A program made the translations under genes and the position numbers. The notes beneath the pieces were generated by a model. The model was not told the origin of the DNA. It ran no database searches and was given only the letters and a program-made list of their open reading frames with translations. 28,995 nt of DNA from CAZTZY01 sp964617765 (lineage in GTDB: Bacteria; Pseudomonadota; Gammaproteobacteria; Pseudomonadales; DT-91), in NCBI GenBank assembly GCA_964617765.1, contig CAZTZY010000027.1, positions 1 through 28,995 of the forward strand, read 5' to 3'. Positions 6,567-15,113 of the stretch are shown here, in pieces (positions within the stretch are counted from its first letter, which is position 1; each line of letters starts with the position of its first letter).

Positions 6567-7898
6567 TTACGGTTTCCAGCCGTTTTCAGCGTTGGCCAGT
6601 AATTGCTGATAAGGGCGCAAACTGGAATAAACTAACAAAATAGCCAAAGGGCAAAAAACCGCCGCGATGGTAGTGAGCGCATAACCCAGTGAATGTTCGC
6701 CCATGAAGATTTTATCACTTAGCAAACCTACAAGGGCTGGACCGAATGCCAGCCCCAATAAATTACCCATTAACAATAATAATGCCGATACTTGTGCACG
6801 CATTTGATTTGGCGTACACAACTGCAAGGCAGCAATGGCAACTCCAAAATAAGCATTAAGAAAAAAGATGCAGGGTGCAGATACTATAAATGCCCACTGC
6901 AGGTCTGGCATCATCGGTGCTGAAATGGCAGGCACCAGCCATAAAATAGCAACAATATACACAGTGCGTATACCTGCATCAGCATACCCCCGCCGTGTTA
7001 AGAAATTACTGAGGAAGGCTCCAAATAATGTGCCCAGCACACCAAAAAACAAGTACATGAAACCAAAATCCTTGGCTATTTCGTGTGACGGCACATGATA
7101 AACGCGACTCATATGGGCAACAAACCACATCATGAAACTGTATCCCATGATAGCCAGACAACCGATGCCAGAATAAATACCCGCATACACCCTGATATTA
7201 CGACGCAGGAAATCTAACACTTGTGATATAGAAACCTCTGTACTTTTCTCACTGGCAACAAGCAAACCCTGCCGCTGTGGCTCAATAGAAAAATAGATGC
7301 CGGTTGCAACCAACAATCCAGGCAATCCCACTATCATGAAGGTGGCTTGCCAGGGTTTGACACTGCCTATCAATGGCAAGAGTATGTCTTTATATTCGGC
7401 AAAAAAACCATAAATCCAGCCACCCAGACTATAGGAAATACCTACACCGACTGGTATACCCAGGGTAAAAATAGCCATTACCGATGGCAACTCTTTTTTA
7501 TCAAAATAATCGCTGAGCAATGAATGTGCAGGCGGTGATAATGCAGCCTCCCCCACACCTACGCCAACCCGCGTCAAGAAGAGAGAATAAAAACCGGTAG
7601 TCAGTCCACATAAAAATGTCATCACACTCCAGACACAAGTACCGGCTGCAATGATGTTCTTGCGATTACTGCGATCCGCCAACCAGCCAACCGGCACACC
7701 TAAAAATGCATACATCAGCGTAAAAGCCAAACCGTTCAGCAGGCCGTATTCAAAATCGGAGATATGGAAATCGGCCCGGATAGGTTCGACCAGGATAGCC
7801 ATGATATTTCTATCAATAAAAGACAGCACATACGCCATTAACAGTAAGGCGAGCAATAAATAGCGATGCGTTTGAGCTGGCCTACTTGATATAGACAT
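6567..7898 (-). CDS. MFS transporter, Spinster-like subfamily
   Basis: A 443-aa protein with about 12 transmembrane helices. Helix 1 carries SFIDRNIMAILVEPI and loop 2-3 carries GVPVGWLADRSNRK (~67-80), the MFS motif-A equivalent. TRVGVGVGEAALSPPAHSLL (~109-128) is strongly typical of the Spinster-like group. Bacterial members of this group often accompany catabolic genes in gamma- and alphaproteobacteria, but the substrate cannot be read from sequence. No metabolic partner gene is adjacent. The nearest catabolic-type gene is the GMC oxidoreductase 3.6 kb away, on the opposite strand and in a separate unit. The gene is monocistronic, with its own upstream space. Confidence 0.88.
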   Translation of the reverse strand: MSISSRPAQTHRYLLLALLLMAYVLSFIDRNIMAILVEPIRADFHISDFEYGLLNGLAFTLMYAFLGVPVGWLADRSNRKNIIAAGTCVWSVMTFLCGLTTGFYSLFLTRVGVGVGEAALSPPAHSLLSDYFDKKELPSVMAIFTLGIPVGVGISYSLGGWIYGFFAEYKDILLPLIGSVKPWQATFMIVGLPGLLVATGIYFSIEPQRQGLLVASEKSTEVSISQVLDFLRRNIRVYAGIYSGIGCLAIMGYSFMMWFVAHMSRVYHVPSHEIAKDFGFMYLFFGVLGTLFGAFLSNFLTRRGYADAGIRTVYIVAILWLVPAISAPMMPDLQWAFIVSAPCIFFLNAYFGVAIAALQLCTPNQMRAQVSALLLLMGNLLGLAFGPALVGLLSDKIFMGEHSLGYALTTIAAVFCPLAILLVYSSLRPYQQLLANAENGWKP

Positions 7899-8084
7899 AA
7901 AAAAATCCTGACATACACAGTGTTATCGGGAGGATAAAACATGAAAAGCGATCAATGCCTTTTTAACAGCAAATCGCCTTTAAAAATGCGGCCTGGGAAT
8001 TGTGGCGGGTAAAATATCAGGCCAACCACTGCTAGCTACTATGTTCTTGCTGCGCCCTGGTGCCCGAAGGCCCAAATCATTCCG
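7899..8084. other. Intergenic region with possible micro-ORF and hairpin
   Basis: This gap lies upstream of the MFS gene and downstream of the 59-aa gene. On the plus strand a strong Shine-Dalgarno-like GGGAGGA (7928-7934) sits before an ATG at 7941 that opens a 23-codon frame (MKSDQCLFNS...), ending at 8012. A compact GCC-TTCG-GGC tetraloop hairpin (minus strand, ~8061-8073) follows but has no T-run. No known RNA family is recognised. Confidence 0.3.
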
Positions 8085-8264
8085 CTATTTAAAAAAACCC
8101 ATGTCTTCGCCCACGCGACATTTAGGATCTTTATAAATTTCAAACGCTGATTTCAGGACTTTGATTTTTCCACCACTATCAAGAAAAGCCTTTACTTGCT
8201 CTTCGATACAGGCACGGTCACGGCTGCGATCATGGGTATTCTGGGCTTCTTTATTATTATTCAT
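8085..8264 (-). CDS. 59-aa small protein, faintly SutA-like
   Basis: A short gene encoding 59 residues, starting MNNNKEAQNTHDRSRDRA and ending EDMGFFK. The ATG at 8264 is preceded by AAAGGGATGA, a reasonable Shine-Dalgarno at normal spacing. The N-terminus is polar and charged. The middle (CIEEQVKAFLDSGGKIKVL, ~19-37) is an amphipathic helix followed by GGKI. This layout resembles the conserved part of the Pseudomonas RNA-polymerase-binding regulator SutA (a short helix, then an FL-x-x-GGK-type turn), but the acidic N-terminus of SutA is absent and the match is from memory. Treat it as a small protein of unknown function with a hint towards transcription regulation. Confidence 0.6.
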   Translation of the reverse strand: MNNNKEAQNTHDRSRDRACIEEQVKAFLDSGGKIKVLKSAFEIYKDPKCRVGEDMGFFK

Positions 8265-8576
8265 TTTTTCATCCCTTTTGTGATTTAATAACTTTAACCA
8301 CTGTATACATACTTTATGACTTTTTTATGATTATAGTTCTGTCAAAAAGCGTGTAGTAACAATAAAGAGTTTAGACATATTTTGTCAATTTGCTAAATAA
8401 AAAATATTAGCCGTTATCAATGGCTTCGCCACAGTTGCTTTACAGTATTAACCTAATCACAATAAAGACTGCCTGCACCGATGAGAAACAGTTACCTTAT
8501 TTGATAGTGCGTGGGCTTCCAGGAAGAATATACTCATTATTGGCAAGTCGCCTTTGGTTATTAAATTTACAGATAT
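8265..8576. promoter_or_regulatory. AT-rich divergent intergenic region upstream of the hybrid kinase
   Basis: About 310 bases with no convincing gene; the open frame starting at 8420 is a shadow that overlaps the kinase. A plausible sigma70 promoter for the kinase is TTGTCA (8382-8387), 17 bases, then TATTAG (8405-8410), leaving a ~165-base leader. On the minus strand a TATAAT-like hexamer (rc of 8330-8335) sits ~65 bases before the 59-aa gene but has no good -35. Confidence 0.3.
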
Positions 8577-11384
8577 ATGCAATCCCTGATGATAAAATTT
8601 TCTTTGCGACAAGCCTTTTTAAACACCCCATTCAAATGGCTTTGGGTGTTGGTTTTTATATGCCTGGCCAACAACAGTTTGGCCAATACTTTTAAAGAAA
8701 ATAATTTCTACTATCTTGTTGACGAAAGCAAGCAACTCACCATTGACGATATCAGTGCCTTACCCGAGAGTGCTTTCACCCAACAACATAATCATTTACT
8801 CCCGAAACAACTGTGCCCGGTATGGTACCGGTTCAAGGTGTCCAATCCTGGCGAGATAAAACTGGATCGTTATCTGGATTTAAGCACTTTCCTTATCAAT
8901 CAAGCCACACTCTATAACTTTGAAAACAATCAATGGGTAGCAACCACCACCGGAATTGATAGCAAGAACACGCCACGCCATATCAAACATCCAACTTTTG
9001 CCTTTCCGTTAACCATTGATGCCCATGAAACGAAAACTTTTTATCTTAAAATTCAGACCGATTACAACCCGCATTTTTCTCCTACGGTAGGCTCTACCCA
9101 GGAAATTTATGACAGTTATTATTACTCAGCTGCCGCTGCCAACGGAATTTCCGGTGTTTTGGTTGGCGGCTTGATTTACTTGTTATTGATTAGCCTCACC
9201 TTAAAAAATCGTTCATTGAGCCTGCATTTTATTATTTTTCTTATCAGTTCTTTATCTGTGCAGTTCGCCCAACACCATAATTTACATTATTATATCAACC
9301 GCTTTCCTGGCATATTCCCTTTATTGTATACATCTTTTCAATGTATAAATGCGATGCTTTTTATCGCCTTCTTTCGCAAATTCTTTCGTGTTAAGGAAAG
9401 CTTTCCCAAGATAGATATTTTGCTCGCACTAACAGGATCTCTATACTTCCTGATTATTATAAATGCCACATTTTTCAATCAACATTTTAGCCAGATTGCC
9501 GTCAGCTTTGCGACCCACTGGCTACTATTTCTACTGATTGGCTGCACTTATTTATTTAAACGTAAACATCAACCCTATGCGAATCATTTTCTCGTGGCAT
9601 TTTTCACTTTTGCCCTTTTAAAATTTCTTGATTACCAGAACGAAATTAATGCCCTCCCCGACTTGTTTTTCACTCAATTCAATTTTGGTTTAAGCAATTG
9701 TATTATTGTTTTTATCTTTGCCATTATTCTTGCCAATCTAGTGAGCAAGGCCAAAGAGGACCAATTAAAAACTGCAGCATATGCATTGAAAGCTGAAGCT
9801 CAAAACCAGGCTAAAAGTGACTTCCTGGCTAAAATGAGCCATGAAATTCGCACGCCAATGAACGGTGTTATTGGCATGATCCAGTTACTTAAGGAAACGT
9901 CACTGAACGATGCACAACAAGCCTATATTGATGTTATTGAACAATCGGGCGAAACACTTATGACTGTCATTAATGACATTCTTGATTATTCCAAATTTGA
10001 AGCAGGCAAGTTAAAGCTTGAATTAACAGCTTTCAATATAGAAAACCTGTTAGACCATGTATGTTCATTGTTTATCGAACAATCCTTGCAACAAAAAACA
10101 GAACTCATCACTTATATTGGAAAAAATATTCCACACACACTTAGCGGCGACCCTACGCGCATAACGCAAATCCTGAATAACCTGATATCGAATGCCTTGA
10201 AATTCACCAAAAATGGTGAGATCACTATCAATGTACAAAAACTCTATACTTTGTCCGATGGCAAGCATACCTTGCGATTTGCCATTACTGACACCGGCAT
10301 AGGCATTGATAGCAAACAGGTCTCTAACCTGTTCAAGGCTTTTGAACAAGCTGATAGCTCTACTACCCGACTCTATGGTGGTACCGGCCTTGGACTTACC
10401 ATATGTGAGCAATTAGTGCATTTAATGCAGGGGAAAATTGGCGTTACCAGTCAATTAGGTAAAGGCAGTACTTTCTGGTTTGATTTACCACTGGAAGAAA
10501 TTCCGGAAGATGGATTGGCAGACCCCGAAGAAAATCAACATCATTTACACGATACTCGCATTCTTATCTGCGAAACCCGCACTAACTACGCACAAAGCCT
10601 GGCGGATCAAACCAGGGAATGGAAAATGGATACTACGATACTTAAGGAACACACTTCGGTTATTGAGACCCTGCGTACAGCAGCCATCAACAACAAACCC
10701 TTTGGCATAGTATTTTTTGATGAAACTGCATTTGCTGATGCCTGCAAACTCGCTGAAAAAATCAGTAGCGAGGATATTCTTTCACATACACATTGTTTTA
10801 TTGCAAGTAATAATCAAAATCAGCCGGCAACATCCGCACATGTCCATATCATCCACAAACCTATCAATATTGCTCAATGGCGAAAAATTTTTATTGCCGG
10901 CATTGAAAACAAATTATCCAGAAATGCTGTCAACAAGGATAAAATCATTCCTGATTTTTCCGCCATATCCATATTGATCGCTGAAGACAATGAGGTTAAC
11001 CGCAAGGTAATTGGCGGCATGCTAAAACGCCTCGGTGCGAAATTTACCTTTACCGAGAATGGTCTTGAAGCACTGAATCTGCTTAAGAGCAATCATGCCG
11101 ATTTTGATCTGGTATTAATGGATTGCGAAATGCCGATTATGGATGGTTACTCAGCCAGTGCTGAAATTCGCCAGCTTGAAACAGACGGTAATTTATCCCC
11201 CATTCCCATTATCGCCTTGACTGCACATGCCCTTGATGAATTACGCGAAAAAAGCTTGCAGCATGGTATGGATGCCCACCTGCCCAAACCTTTGCAATTC
11301 CCGACACTGGAAGCCATCCTGCGCACATGGATACACAAAGACAAATTATTGCCAAAAGAATCCAGCCAGCTGGGCGAAGCGTAA
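8577..11384 (+). CDS. Hybrid sensor histidine kinase with 7TMR-DISM sensor and two receiver-like domains
   Basis: A 935-aa inner-membrane signalling protein. Signal segment: ~10-37. Extracellular DISMED2-type sensor domain: ~45-165. Seven-helix 7TMR-DISM block: ~180-390. HisKA follows with phospho-acceptor H422 (AKMSHEIRTPMNGVIGM), then a HATPase with NNLISNALKF, DTGIGI and GGTGLGL (~601-607). A divergent receiver (~660-785) and a canonical C-terminal receiver (~797-918) with ED-N, phospho-acceptor D849 (LMDCEMPIMDG) and the LPKP lysine complete the protein. DISM sensors often bind carbohydrate-related ligands; the ligand here is unknown. No response regulator gene is adjacent. The ATG at 8577 lacks a Shine-Dalgarno, and the in-frame ATG at 8589 would also leave an intact signal segment. 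Confidence 0.92.
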   Translation: MQSLMIKFSLRQAFLNTPFKWLWVLVFICLANNSLANTFKENNFYYLVDESKQLTIDDISALPESAFTQQHNHLLPKQLCPVWYRFKVSNPGEIKLDRYLDLSTFLINQATLYNFENNQWVATTTGIDSKNTPRHIKHPTFAFPLTIDAHETKTFYLKIQTDYNPHFSPTVGSTQEIYDSYYYSAAAANGISGVLVGGLIYLLLISLTLKNRSLSLHFIIFLISSLSVQFAQHHNLHYYINRFPGIFPLLYTSFQCINAMLFIAFFRKFFRVKESFPKIDILLALTGSLYFLIIINATFFNQHFSQIAVSFATHWLLFLLIGCTYLFKRKHQPYANHFLVAFFTFALLKFLDYQNEINALPDLFFTQFNFGLSNCIIVFIFAIILANLVSKAKEDQLKTAAYALKAEAQNQAKSDFLAKMSHEIRTPMNGVIGMIQLLKETSLNDAQQAYIDVIEQSGETLMTVINDILDYSKFEAGKLKLELTAFNIENLLDHVCSLFIEQSLQQKTELITYIGKNIPHTLSGDPTRITQILNNLISNALKFTKNGEITINVQKLYTLSDGKHTLRFAITDTGIGIDSKQVSNLFKAFEQADSSTTRLYGGTGLGLTICEQLVHLMQGKIGVTSQLGKGSTFWFDLPLEEIPEDGLADPEENQHHLHDTRILICETRTNYAQSLADQTREWKMDTTILKEHTSVIETLRTAAINNKPFGIVFFDETAFADACKLAEKISSEDILSHTHCFIASNNQNQPATSAHVHIIHKPINIAQWRKIFIAGIENKLSRNAVNKDKIIPDFSAISILIAEDNEVNRKVIGGMLKRLGAKFTFTENGLEALNLLKSNHADFDLVLMDCEMPIMDGYSASAEIRQLETDGNLSPIPIIALTAHALDELREKSLQHGMDAHLPKPLQFPTLEAILRTWIHKDKLLPKESSQLGEA

Positions 11385-11398
11385 TATATGTGAGTGTA

Positions 11399-11430
11399 AA
11401 ACCATACAAATCATGCTTTTAATATGGTTT
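11399..11430. terminator. Inverted repeat after the hybrid kinase gene
   Basis: AAACCATA (11399-11406) and TATGGTTT (11423-11430) form an 8-bp stem with a 16-base loop, 14 bases after the kinase stop. It could be a terminator or an operator for the following GMC gene. There is no clear T-run. Confidence 0.3.
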
Positions 11431-11476
11431 AATTGCTCTCCTTATTAGCCCAATAAACAATAAAAAGAGTCCTGAT

Positions 11477-13057
11477 ATGTACGATTTCATCATTATCGGC
11501 GCGGGTTCAGCAGGTTGTGTACTTGCCAACCGCCTTTCCGCAGATCCCAAAAATTCTGTACTGCTTCTGGAAGCGGGCCCCAGGGATTTTAACCCCATGA
11601 TTCATATGCCGGGTGGCTGTGCTGAAGTATTAAAAAGTAACAGCCTGAACTGGAAATTTGTTTCAACTCCGCAAAAACAACTTAATAATAAAAGCTACGA
11701 AATTCCGCGTGGTAAAACCCTCGGCGGCTCAAGTTCTTCTAATGGCATGGTGTATATCCGTGGCCATGCCAGCGATTACGATGATTGGGCTGCAGCAGGT
11801 AACGAGGGTTGGGGCTATAAAGACGTACTTCCTTACTTTAAACGTTTTGAAGACTATAACCGTGGTGCAGATGCCTATCACGGCACTGGCGGTGAATTAT
11901 TCGTTGGCGAAGCTCCTGGCGATAATATCCTCTTTGATAAATTTATCGAAGCCGGCGTAGAAATTGGTCATCCGAAAACTGACGATTTTAACGGTGCCAA
12001 CCAGGAAGGTTTTGGCCGCTTTCACGCCAATATCAAAAATGCCAAACGCTGGAGTTCTGCAAACGCTTTTCTCAGGCCCGCCGAAGGACGCCCTAACCTG
12101 ACTATTACAACCGGCGCTCATGTCACAAAAATCATTCTTGAAGGCACCAAAGCGGTTGGCGTGGAATACAAAAAAGCTTTTAAAACCGTGGAAGTTCGCG
12201 CTAATAAGGAAATCGTATTGAGCGCTGGCACCATCAAAAGCCCACATATACTGCAACTGTCTGGCATTGGCGATGAAGCTGATCTTAAAGCAGTCGGTAT
12301 CCCTGTTAAAGTTTCCCTGCCAGGCGTAGGTAAAAACCTGCAAGAGCATCTCGATTTACTGATGCGTTTTGAAGTAACAAAACCGATTACATTAAACGGG
12401 CAAGATCGTTTTCCGCATAACCTTGTTATTGCATGGGATTATTTTGTCCACAAAAAAGGCATTGCGGCCTGCAACAATATTGAAGCGGGTGCCTTCCTGC
12501 GTACCGATCAATCGTTAACTCGCCCTAATATCCAGTTGCATTTTGTTCCCTGCAACATGATTGGCCTGACGGATAAATTGCCACCGCAACATGGCGTCAC
12601 CGTTCATGCTTGCAACCTGCGCCCTAACAGCTCTGGTACTATTAAACCGGCATCTGCTGATCCCATGGCTAAACCCGTAGTGGATTTCAATTTCCTGGAT
12701 AACGAGCCAGACTGGAAAGTGATGTACGAAAGTTTCATTCTGTTGCGTAAACTGATGAAAGCCCAAGCCTGGGATGGCCTGATTGGTGAGGAAATTTCAC
12801 CGGGCACCTCTATACAAAGCGAAGCGGATTTTCGTCGTGTATTAGGCAATTGCAGTGATACTGTTTATCATCCTGTTGGAACTTGCAAAATGGGTAACGA
12901 TTCCTTAGCGGTGGTAGATGCACAATTACGTGTTCGCGGCGTTCAGGGCCTGCGTGTAGCTGATGCCTCCATCATGCCTAACCTGATTGGTGGCAATACT
13001 AACGCACCGTCGATGATGATTGGGGATAAATGCTCGGACATGATGTTGGGAAAATAA
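11477..13057 (+). CDS. GMC-family FAD-dependent oxidoreductase (choline/alcohol dehydrogenase-like)
   Basis: A 526-aa flavoprotein that oxidises an alcohol group using FAD. The N-terminal Rossmann FAD-binding motif is FIIIGAGSAGCVLANRL (~4-20). The GMC signatures are GGSSSSNGMVYIRGH (~81-95) and AGTIKSPHILQLSGIG (~251-266). The C-terminal active-site region carries HPVGTCKMG with the candidate catalytic H465, then MPNLIGGNTNAPSMMIGDK. Length and architecture match BetA/AlkJ-type bacterial enzymes. The substrate is unknown: a true choline dehydrogenase is usually encoded with betB and betI, and neither is here. It stands alone, followed by a strong terminator. Confidence 0.9.
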   Translation: MYDFIIIGAGSAGCVLANRLSADPKNSVLLLEAGPRDFNPMIHMPGGCAEVLKSNSLNWKFVSTPQKQLNNKSYEIPRGKTLGGSSSSNGMVYIRGHASDYDDWAAAGNEGWGYKDVLPYFKRFEDYNRGADAYHGTGGELFVGEAPGDNILFDKFIEAGVEIGHPKTDDFNGANQEGFGRFHANIKNAKRWSSANAFLRPAEGRPNLTITTGAHVTKIILEGTKAVGVEYKKAFKTVEVRANKEIVLSAGTIKSPHILQLSGIGDEADLKAVGIPVKVSLPGVGKNLQEHLDLLMRFEVTKPITLNGQDRFPHNLVIAWDYFVHKKGIAACNNIEAGAFLRTDQSLTRPNIQLHFVPCNMIGLTDKLPPQHGVTVHACNLRPNSSGTIKPASADPMAKPVVDFNFLDNEPDWKVMYESFILLRKLMKAQAWDGLIGEEISPGTSIQSEADFRRVLGNCSDTVYHPVGTCKMGNDSLAVVDAQLRVRGVQGLRVADASIMPNLIGGNTNAPSMMIGDKCSDMMLGK

Positions 13058-13076
13058 TAGATTATTAAGCATCACA

Positions 13077-13110
13077 TAATGGGAGGTCATTACCTCCCAT
13101 TATTATTTTT
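13077..13110 (+). terminator. Rho-independent terminator after the GMC oxidoreductase gene
   Basis: A perfect 11-bp stem, TAATGGGAGGT (13077-13087) with ACCTCCCATTA (13092-13102), has a 4-base loop and is followed by TTATTTTT. It lies 20 bases after the stop codon and separates the oxidoreductase from the glycosyltransferase genes. Confidence 0.9.
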
Positions 13111-13169
13111 AACCCATTATTCTTGTCAATGGTATTTTCACGAAGGATTAATACAACCCGGGATTGACG

Positions 13170-14363
13170 ATGGCTAAAATTTTAATTACATGGGAAATAG
13201 GTGAAGCTTCAGGACACATCGCCCCTTATGTCAACCTGATTAAAATTCTTGAAGCCAATGGACACACTGTTTATTTTGCCTTAAAAATTTTAGCCAATGC
13301 TTCGCGCCTGCTTAAAGACACTAATGTTATTTACTTGCAAGCACCGACCCTGACCTCTCCATTAAATGATTTATTAACACCCATTGATAGTTATCCTAAA
13401 ATTTTACATAACTCTGGATATTCACGAGCAACACAGATCAGTTCACTGATTAAAGCCTGGCAAAATCTCTATAGTCTTGTTAACCCGGATTTAATCATTT
13501 TTGATTACAGCCCAACCGCAATGTTGGCTTCCCGCGAACGTAATGTAAAACGTTTACAGATTGGCTCCGGTTTTTTTTCACCCCCGGATACTTTTCCCAT
13601 TACCGGTCTTGAAACCTTGCAAGGTCAACCTCAAAACCTGGAAAACCTGGTTGCATTTGAAAATGCCACTTTACAGAAAATCAATGAGGCATTGATCTCC
13701 CTCAAGATGCAACCCATCAATAAATTTGCAGACATCCAAACATCCGATACCAATATATTACTCAGTTTTAAAGAGCTCGATCATTATCCATCTCGATCTA
13801 ACGGTAATTATTATGGTGTTTTTAAAGCCCCGGCAGGCTTAAAACCGGATTGGCCTGATGTACCTGGCCCAAAAATATTTATGTACCTGAAACCATTCCC
13901 TACCCTGCAAGCCTTTCTTAAAATTGTGAACGAAAAAAAATATCCCACTTTGATTTATACCGATGGCGTCAGTGAACAGGCCAAAAAAAAACTGACGTCC
14001 GGCAGCATGCACTTTGTCGAACAACCACTGGATATGGATAGCATTGGAAAAACAGCGGATGTAGGGGTTTGTAACGGTAATCATGGCACTTCAGCAGAAC
14101 TGTTATTAGCCGGCGTGCCTATATTATTAATTCCCTTACAGGCAGAACAAAATATTAGCTCTATCCATATAGAGCGCCTGGGTGCTGGCTTATCCGCGCC
14201 CAAAAAACATCCTGAGTCGATGGCAAAAAAACTCGATGGGTTGATTCACGACCCGCGTTTTCGTCAAGCGGCACAGGCATTTTCACAGCGCTATGCCGAT
14301 TTTAATAATAATGATACGACTGACAGGGTTTTTCAGGCCATCAACCACTTACTGGATGAGTAA
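13170..14363 (+). CDS. GT-B fold glycosyltransferase (UGT/MGT-like)
   Basis: A 397-aa protein resembling bacterial UDP-sugar-dependent glycosyltransferases of the family-1 type, which attach a sugar to small lipophilic acceptors. The N-terminal domain opens with ILITWEIGEASGHIAPYVNL, where G-H-x-x-P matches the acceptor-side loop. The C-terminal donor-binding region (~300-330) has GNHGTSAELLLAGVPILLIP followed by QAEQ, close to the UGT donor signature ending in EQ. I chose the ATG at 13170 (MAKILITW) over a TTG six bases upstream, which would only add two residues. The stop lies 6 bases before the next glycosyltransferase, so the two form an operon. No signal peptide or membrane helix is seen. 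Donor and acceptor are unknown. Confidence 0.8.
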   Translation: MAKILITWEIGEASGHIAPYVNLIKILEANGHTVYFALKILANASRLLKDTNVIYLQAPTLTSPLNDLLTPIDSYPKILHNSGYSRATQISSLIKAWQNLYSLVNPDLIIFDYSPTAMLASRERNVKRLQIGSGFFSPPDTFPITGLETLQGQPQNLENLVAFENATLQKINEALISLKMQPINKFADIQTSDTNILLSFKELDHYPSRSNGNYYGVFKAPAGLKPDWPDVPGPKIFMYLKPFPTLQAFLKIVNEKKYPTLIYTDGVSEQAKKKLTSGSMHFVEQPLDMDSIGKTADVGVCNGNHGTSAELLLAGVPILLIPLQAEQNISSIHIERLGAGLSAPKKHPESMAKKLDGLIHDPRFRQAAQAFSQRYADFNNNDTTDRVFQAINHLLDE

Positions 14364-14369
14364 ACCAAT

Positions 14370-15092
14370 ATGCCACTCAAAAAAATCGGGGTAATCTCCC
14401 CTTTTAAAAATGAAACACCGGATTGCATTCAACGTTGTATTGATAATGTCAGTCAACAAAAGCATGCCGTGGCTATGCATATCATCATTTGTGATGGTGA
14501 AGCATTTCCACATAGCGAAGTGTCACTACCGAAGCATGTACATATCATTCAATTACCACAAGGCTGCGAAGATACTGGCGCAACACCACGGGCTATTGGT
14601 TCTATCTATGCCATTGCGCATTTCTGTGAAGCCATTGCCTATCTTGATATCGACAACCAATGGACAGATGATCACCTGCAAATTGCCGTTGATTTCAATA
14701 AAAAAGGCGCTGATGTAGTGATTAGCGATCGCTGGATTTGCCATTATGACACCTGCGAACCTCTTTATGTCGATGACTTTGAGAATGCCATTTCGGTTGT
14801 CGATACCAATTGCATTGTTTTATTTGGCAAGGCCATGATACCCGGCAGCCAATGGTGGCAAATTCCCAGAAAGAAAGGCGAACGAACCGCTGGGGTCGAT
14901 CGTTATATATGGAATCACATTGTGAAGTTTGTCAAAAATAATAATCTACACATTGTACGCACGCAGCAAGCTACGGCGTTATACAATTCACGATGGTTAC
15001 ATCACTACACACGCATTAACCAGACTCCACCAAAACCCGCCAAAACACTCACTACCAAAAACGGAGTAATTGTAGCGGTATGGATAGAGTAA
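14370..15092 (+). CDS. GT-A fold glycosyltransferase-like protein
   Basis: A 240-aa protein resembling family-2-type glycosyltransferases. It starts with a nucleotide-binding beta-strand (IGVISPFKNETPDCIQRCI) and a second strand ending in ICDGE. It has a candidate metal-binding D93-I-D95 in IAYLDIDNQWTDDHL. The C-terminal half contains an aromatic/basic stretch (GSQWWQIPRKKGERTAGVDR, ~158-177) that could contact an acceptor. It is shorter than most family-2 enzymes, with no transmembrane segment. It follows the UGT-like gene by 6 bases and ends convergently with ccmI. The substrate is unknown, and assignment to family 2 is by motif pattern only. Confidence 0.65.
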   Translation: MPLKKIGVISPFKNETPDCIQRCIDNVSQQKHAVAMHIIICDGEAFPHSEVSLPKHVHIIQLPQGCEDTGATPRAIGSIYAIAHFCEAIAYLDIDNQWTDDHLQIAVDFNKKGADVVISDRWICHYDTCEPLYVDDFENAISVVDTNCIVLFGKAMIPGSQWWQIPRKKGERTAGVDRYIWNHIVKFVKNNNLHIVRTQQATALYNSRWLHHYTRINQTPPKPAKTLTTKNGVIVAVWIE

Positions 15093-15113
15093 GTTATCGA
15101 CTGTTTTTTTGTA

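Noticed and set aside
8420..8695. 91-aa plus-strand frame before the hybrid kinase
   Set aside because: It overlaps the kinase N-terminus in another frame. The kinase frame carries the signal peptide and domains; this one shows nothing recognisable.
11897..12349. 150-aa minus-strand frame inside the GMC oxidoreductase gene
   Set aside because: It is a shadow of a gene with full FAD-binding and active-site motifs.
15104..15112. T-run between the GT-A gene and ccmI as a terminator
   Set aside because: No stable stem precedes the T-run, so a rho-independent terminator is not supported.
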